Of a DNA stretch of 64,000 nt, positions 59,301 to 64,000 are shown one piece after another; the first letter of the stretch is position 1; each line of letters opens with the position of its first letter. Both the position numbers and the translations under genes were made by a program. The stretch comes from Eudorina sp. 2006-703-Eu-15 (lineage: Eukaryota; Chlorophyta; Chlorophyceae; Chlamydomonadales; Volvocaceae), in NCBI GenBank assembly GCA_003117195.1, contig BDSI01000046.1, positions 310,001 through 374,000 on the forward strand, read 5' to 3'. The notes beneath the pieces were generated by a model, which saw only the letters and a program-made list of their open reading frames with translations, did no database searches and was not told the origin of the DNA.

Positions 59301-60902
59301 CGGGGGCTCAACCTCAGCGGCGGCGGCGGCGCCGCCGCCGCCGCCGCCGGCGGCCCCCGCCGTCGCGGCGGCGCCGCCGCAGCAGCCCGGCACGACGCTG
59401 CCGACACCCAGTCCTGCACCACCCGCCGCTAGGGCGCCTCGATGGCCGTCGGCGGCCGCCGTGGCCGCCGCGACGGCGGCGGCGGCGTCCACCGCCGCCG
59501 CCGCCTTCCTGGCCTGCCGCTCCTTCCTGGCTGCCGTACGGGGACTGTCCAGCGTCGGCGCCATGAGGTCGCTATCGCTGTCGATAACGGAGAAGTTGGC
59601 GGAGCTGCGATTGGAGCCGTCGCCGCCGCCGCCGCCGCCGCTGACGGTCGTCGTAACTGCAGTACGGGCATCGCTGGCGCCGCCGCCGCCGCCGCCGGCT
59701 GCCGTGGCGGCGGCGGCCTGCGACATCAGCCCGCTGCCCGCCGCGCCAGTGCTGGTGGAGCCGCTTCCCCTGCCGACCTGTACGGCACCCGCAGGGGTAC
59801 TGGAAGTTGAAGGGCCGGAGTAGTCCTGCTTGCTGGACGGCGGCAGCGGCAGTGGCGGCGGCAGTGGCGGGGCGGCGGCTGTAGCACACCCGGCCCGGTC
59901 GGAGGCGCGGCTACTGCTGCCTCCGGCGGTAGTAGTCGGGCCTGCGCCTGGCAGTGGTGCCGGCAGCTGCAGCGGCGGCGGCGGCAGCGGCGGCGGTACG
60001 GTCAGCGGCCGCGACGACGCCGCGGCTTTTTTGCTGCCCGGCGAACAGTCGGGCGACGGCGGCAGCGGTGGCAGGTTCGGCGGCATGGATGCCGTACGAT
60101 AGGCCGCCACCGTCGCCGTTGTCATTGAATGAGCCACCCGACCCCAGGGCGCCGGCGGCGGACCGTACGGCAGCTGATTGCACAGCCCAGCGACGTCCTC
60201 CAAAAGACCGCCGCCGCCGGACCGGGTGGCCCGGATGGCGGCGGCGGCTGCGGCGCCGCCGCCGCCACCAGTTGGCGCAGAGCCCTCCATCGCCGCCGCC
60301 GCCGTCGTCGTCGTCACGGCGATATGGGACGTGTACGACACTGGGGCGCCCGGCATCGCTTGGTGGACAACGGTTGTCGTACTGGTGACTGAGTCCGCGG
60401 CCGCCAGGCCGCTGGGCCCGCTGCAGAAGCTCCGACGGGACGACAACGCCAGCGCGGACAAAGCCGGCGGCGGCGGAGCCAGCGGCGGCGGCGGCGGCAG
60501 CAGCAGCTGACGGCCGGACCCGGAGCGCTCCGCCGGCGGCCTCGACACCGCCGGCAGCAACCCGGCAGCGGCGGCGGCGTCCCACTCGGCCCGGCCTGTC
60601 GTACTGCTGCGATTGCCCGTACTCGCGATCGCGGACGCGCCGACGCCGAGGCCGTACAGCTGCAGTTGCTGCGCCGCGGAGCGCATGCTGGCGTGGCGGG
60701 GTGTCGTAAAGGCACCAACGGCCAACTGCTGCTGCGTGAACTGCTGTACCTCCCCCGAGCTGCCGTCGTACGTGTGTCCGCTGGTCATCCGGTGCCGCGC
60801 CAGCGCCGACGCTGACGTCAGCCTGGCGGCGGCGGCGATCTGCGCCGACGTCATGCTCGTCCAGAGGCTGCTGCCGCTGAGGCTGTGGTTCAGGCTGCCG
60901 CC

Positions 60903-60938
<36 letters not shown>

Positions 60939-63209
60939 GCCACTGCCGCCGCCCGCGCCGCCGCTGCCGCCGCCTGCGGCAGTAGCAGCGGCGGCAGCGG
61001 GCCCGCTGACGAGACGGTCGTTGCCGCTGGGCCCCAGCGGCGGCAGCCCCAGCGCTGCCCCGATGCCCTCGCCGCCGACGGCCTCGGGGATGTTGGCCGT
61101 CACAGCCGCGGTTGAAAACACCGTCGTAGGCTCCTCGTCCGTTAGGGCCGCCAGCTGCTGCGGCAGGGACTGCCGCCGCTGCGGCGGCGGCGGCGGCGGC
61201 GGTTGCGGCGGCGGAGGCGGCTGCAGCTGCGGTTGCGGTTGCGGTTGCGGCGGTTGCTGCTGGTGCTGCTGCTGCGGCGGCGGCGGCGGTTGCTGCTGCG
61301 GCGGCGGCGACGGCGGCCGCGACCTCCACTGCCAGAAGGTGTGGCCGTGACTGGAGTCGCCGCCAACCAGGCCACCGAAGAAGCGCCGCCGGCTCGATGT
61401 CTCGGCGGTCCTGCCCGCGCCGACCTGCCCCGCGATGGCAGCGGCGGCGGCGGCGGAGGCAGCGGCGGCGGCCGGGCCCTCCGCCGCCGCCGCGGCGGCG
61501 GAGGCGGCGGCGGCGGCGGAGGCCGCCCCCGACGCGGAGTCGCTGCCGGCGCCGCTCTGGATGGACCACGACATCCGACGGGCCGCGGTCTCCACCACGG
61601 GCGTCAGCGTCCGTGCCGTCGAGGCGCCCGTACGTGCCGTACGAGAGTTGCTGAGGAAGAGGCGGCGCACGCCGGCGTTGCTGCTGCTCTCGCCATCCGA
61701 CGGCAGTGGCAGTGGCCCCGGGGGACGCGCGCTGCCGCGGCTCAGGTCGCCACCGCCGTCGCGGCCCGCGGCCGCGGCTCGGCTTCCGCCTCCGCCGCCT
61801 CCGCCGCCTCCGCCTCCGCCAGTGGGACTGCCGGGCTGGCCCCCCAACATGAAGAAGTTTCCGGTGCTGCCGTCCCCGGCGCAGAACGTGCTGCCGGCGC
61901 GGATTAGTGTACGGAAGCCCGCGAATCGGTCGCCGGGCAGCTCCAGGGCGGGCGGCAGGTCGATGAGCGACTCGACGGCCGCGGCCCTGCCGGCGGCGGT
62001 GGCGGCGGCGGCGGCGGCACCGCCGCCGCCCCCGCCGACTCCGCGGGACGCACCGCCGCCGCCGCCGATTCCATCGCCGCCCGGCGCGTTCTTCCGCGGC
62101 GGTGCCGCCGTGGCAGCCGGCTGGACACCGACCGCAGCAGGGAGGGCGGCGGCGGCGGCGCCACCGCCTGCAGTGGCTCCAGTCTGAGGGACGCCTGTGG
62201 CGGCCGGCGCGGCCGCCGGTACTACCGGGCCCGCCGCCGCCGCCGCCGCGGCGGCGGCGGCGGCGGCGGCGCTCGCTGCGCCCGTGTCTTTCCCGTCCGT
62301 GTCAGTACCCAGCTGTACTGTACGGCCGCTCTCCACGTACAGCAGCGTCTTGACAATGTTGGGGTGATCCAGGGCCTGCCCCATGGTGGCCTCCAGGGAG
62401 GCGCCCTGTACGGAGAGCTTGCTGCTCCTGCGGGGCAGGGATCCAGGGAAGCAGCGCGACAGGGGAGGCGCTGGTACAGGTGGCCTGGGAGGTCGCGGCT
62501 CCCGCCCACTGAAGAACCGTTACCAGGTGGACCAAGTTTCTGTCTGCCGAGAGAGCGCCGTTTGGGAGCAACATGACAGCACCGCCATGGAACGGTCACA
62601 ACATGACAGCGGCGTGAGGAAGCCGCGGCTGTCGCCGATGACCCGCGGATCCATTGTGAAGCGCGTCATTCAATAAGGATTGGGAGGAGGAGGAGGAGGA
62701 GGAGGATCACCGTGATGATGTTTCATAACCGACACTACACCCGGTCGGGATACGGGTCCACCTTGAAACGGTTACAGTACATTACTATGCATCGACTACT
62801 AGGGTGGTGGGGACGGGCGGGGGGCGGGCGGGGTCGGCCGCGGTGCGTCCATCCACCTTCAAAATCCTCCACCCCCCCCCCCAACCCCCCCCCCCCCCCC
62901 ACCCACCCACCCACCCACCCACCCACCACCACCCACCCACCCACCCACCCACCAAACCCCTCCCTCGACTACCCCTCACCCCATGTCCAGCGTCTTGACC
63001 GCCACCGGCAGCCCGTCCCACACGCCGTAGTACACCGCCCCGAAACCACCCTTGCCCAGCACGTGCTTCAGCTCCAGGCCGGGCACGGCGATGCGGCCGA
63101 AGCCCGGCCGCCGACCCATGGGTCGTCGGCCGCCGCCACCCTCGCCACCGCCGCCGCCGCCACCGCCCCAGCCGCCTCCAGGCCCAGTAATCAACGGAGC
63201 AACGGCCAG

Positions 63210-63240
<31 letters not shown>

Positions 63241-63291
63241 GGCAGCGACCTCGACAGGTGATACTGCTGCTGCGGCGGCAGCCGCTGCTGC

Positions 63292-63323
<32 letters not shown>

Positions 63324-63468
63324 CCAGGGCAGCGGCGGCGGGTTGGGGTGACGCGGGGTCACCAGCAGCAGCGCCCGACCCGGGCCCCGCTCGGAGATGG
63401 CCGCAATGAGGGGCCGCCAGCCGGAGGGCATCAGTCCGCTCTCCTGGGCCGCCTCCCGGGACACGAAC
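53661..63468 (-). CDS. TKL-type protein kinase with giant insertions (5' partial)
   Basis: Exons: 63468-62980, 62427-59278, 58987-58963, 57718-57311, 56798-56103, 55652-55584, 55345-55298, 54652-54437, 54035-53661; about 1824 aa, in frame throughout. Kinase elements in order: glycine loop LGKGGFGAVYYG, catalytic Lys in PVAVKTLD, helix-C Glu in ASLEATMGQ with LDHPNIVKTL, hinge VWIVMEYCDLGTLQ, catalytic loop VVHGDLTGHNVML (HGD in place of HRD), VADFGLSR, then TFMPPETL in place of APE, ADVYSFGVLLWQM, and DPRQRPTF. Catalytic Lys, Glu and both Asp are present, so it may be active; the HGDLT form is familiar from volvocine TKL kinases. Low-complexity Ala/Gly/Pro/Ser/Gln insertions split the domain: about 990 aa between beta-4 and beta-5, about 95 aa after helix D and about 210 aa after the catalytic loop. 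The first exon begins at an acceptor, so the 5' end is missing. The tail after the kinase domain is Ala/Gly-rich. Confidence 0.9.
54749..54773. repeat. Short (TA)n tract in kinase intron
   Basis: About six TA units (ACATATATATATATAAAGG) inside the intron between kinase exons 54652-54437 and 55345-55298. A short simple repeat, noted for completeness. Confidence 0.8.
55217..55275 (-). repeat. G-run tract near a kinase 5' splice site
   Basis: On the sense (minus) strand this is a series of runs of eight or more G separated by single T, beginning about 20 nt after the donor at 55298, with a short GT repeat between. It should be able to form G-quadruplex DNA or RNA. Confidence 0.85.
57738..57764. 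repeat. (CAG)9 tract in kinase intron
   Basis: Nine CAG units about 20 nt upstream (in sense) of the acceptor at 57719; the sense strand carries CTG units. A related CTG tract lies at about 55440-55470 in another intron of the same gene. Confidence 0.9.
62624..62676 (-). repeat. Dispersed intronic element, copy D
   Basis: In the sense of the kinase gene it carries GGATCCGCGGGTCATCGG followed by CGACAGCCGCGG, inside the intron between exons 63468-62980 and 62427-59278, about 200 nt from the acceptor. Next to it, CAACATGACAGC is directly repeated (about 62569 and 62599). Confidence 0.6.
62867..62955 (-). repeat. (CCCA)n / poly-C tract, G4-forming in sense
   Basis: The plus strand is C runs followed by many CCCA units; in the sense of the kinase gene this is (TGGG)n starting about 25 nt after the donor at 62980. 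At least ten GGG units in a row with 1-nt loops. Confidence 0.9.
63280..63326 (-). repeat. Coding poly-Gln tract in kinase N-terminal part
   Basis: CTG/TTG units on the plus strand encode a run of about 14 Gln (CAG and CAA mixed) ahead of the glycine loop of the kinase. A Gly run follows at about 63210-63240. Confidence 0.85.
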
Positions 63469-63547
63469 CTGAGTTGACGGGGGGGGAGGGGTATAGGAAA
63501 TTGAGTTGAGGGGGGTGGTATAGGAAATTGATTTCGGGGGGGGGGGG

Positions 63548-63966
63548 GCGCGGAGCAGGGTGGCTATCTTAAGATAAAGATATATATTGGGCCGAAAAGT
63601 TTGGGAATTGGTAGATGCTTTTTCCACTTGACCAAAGTACGAATTAGATACTTCGAGGCCCATGGTAGGGCATGAGTTCTCCCCATTGACAGATACTCGG
63701 GCGGTCAGATTGTCAGTCCATATCTCCCGCTCAGTATCGAATCCGACCGGGTGACGTCACAACAGAGGTTCCTGAGTGCTGATAGCTCCTTCGCAGGTGG
63801 TCATACCCGATAGGGCACCAGGCCTACGAATCTCTGTAAATACTTGGAGCCGTTTCCAGCCGGGAGTATCTCCCCATATACAGATACTTTCAGCGGTTCA
63901 GACCCCGGTGTGTCTATCTCTCGCTGTAGATACTCCGCAAAATAAGATAGCCACCCTGGCGCGGAG
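63548..63966. mobile_element. hAT-type MITE with 8-bp target-site duplication
   Basis: The element spans 63556-63958 (403 bp). Its ends are a perfect 16-bp inverted repeat: CAGGGTGGCTATCTTA at 63556-63571 and its complement TAAGATAGCCACCCTG at 63943-63958. It is flanked by GCGCGGAG at 63548-63555 and again at 63959-63966. An 8-bp duplication and a CAGGG terminus are typical of the hAT superfamily. There is no transposase frame, so it is non-autonomous. The interior is much less GC-rich than the surroundings and has at least six copies of GATACT or its complement (63652-63935), resembling the subterminal transposase-binding repeats of hAT elements. It lies directly upstream of the first visible kinase exon, probably in an intron. 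Confidence 0.92.
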
Positions 63967-64000
63967 GTGCACGGAAAATCCATAAGCCGTACAGTTGGCT

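Noticed and set aside
59911..61569. Alternative minus-strand frame of 550 codons inside the kinase insertion, Arg-rich
   Set aside because: It comes from GGC/GCC triplet tracts that are open in all frames; only the frame that ends in VWIVME continues the kinase domain.

Overview
The window is nuclear DNA of a green alga, most likely a volvocine alga (Chlamydomonas/Gonium/Volvox group). The evidence is a pherophorin-type extracellular-matrix protein with hydroxyproline-type proline runs, a complete BBS1 gene (so the organism makes cilia), many short introns with GT-AG borders, CAG/CTG and GCC/GGC triplet tracts that encode poly-Gln, poly-Ala and poly-Gly, very high GC in exons, and candidate TGTAA polyadenylation signals. 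The species cannot be fixed from this sequence alone.

Layout: 1-3270 holds no gene that can be supported. A plus-strand pherophorin gene lies at about 3271-7384 (3 exons seen), followed by about 4 kb without genes. The rest of the window is a run of minus-strand genes: (Y) a giant coiled-coil protein at 11546-26832 or further upstream (12 exons traced, possible extra 5' exon at 27577-27855); an AT-richer gene-free stretch at about 28.4-31.4 kb; (X) a second giant coiled-coil protein at 31435-40253 (5 exons, one of them 6.8 kb); a 2-kb spacer with a pure (TGC)15 tract; BBS1 at 42345-49679 (14 exons, 601 aa); an hnRNP F/H-like two-quasi-RRM protein at 50807-52092 (4 exons, 297 aa); and a TKL-type protein kinase at 53661-63468 (9 exons, 5' end beyond the visible exons) whose catalytic domain is split by very long low-complexity insertions. 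A 403-bp hAT-type MITE with a perfect 8-bp target duplication sits just upstream of the first visible kinase exon.

The genes do not form one pathway. BBS1 is a core BBSome subunit (ciliary cargo export), the pherophorin is an extracellular-matrix protein, and the hnRNP F/H-like protein is a putative G-tract-binding splicing factor. X and Y are probably related to each other: same strand, neighbours, nearly all introns in phase 0, very long coil-coding exons, a recurring Arg/Ala/Val-rich helix motif and a Ser-rich, basic C-terminal tail.

The most unusual signals are in non-coding DNA. They are the MITE, a roughly 45-nt dispersed element found four times and only inside introns, an ACCAATTTCCTATACCC-like motif placed 12-36 nt upstream of several 3' splice sites, and a general G-rich-start/C-rich-end polarity of introns on both strands. 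Exon borders were chosen by reading splice consensus, frame continuity and, where available, homology remembered from known families; no search or alignment program was run.
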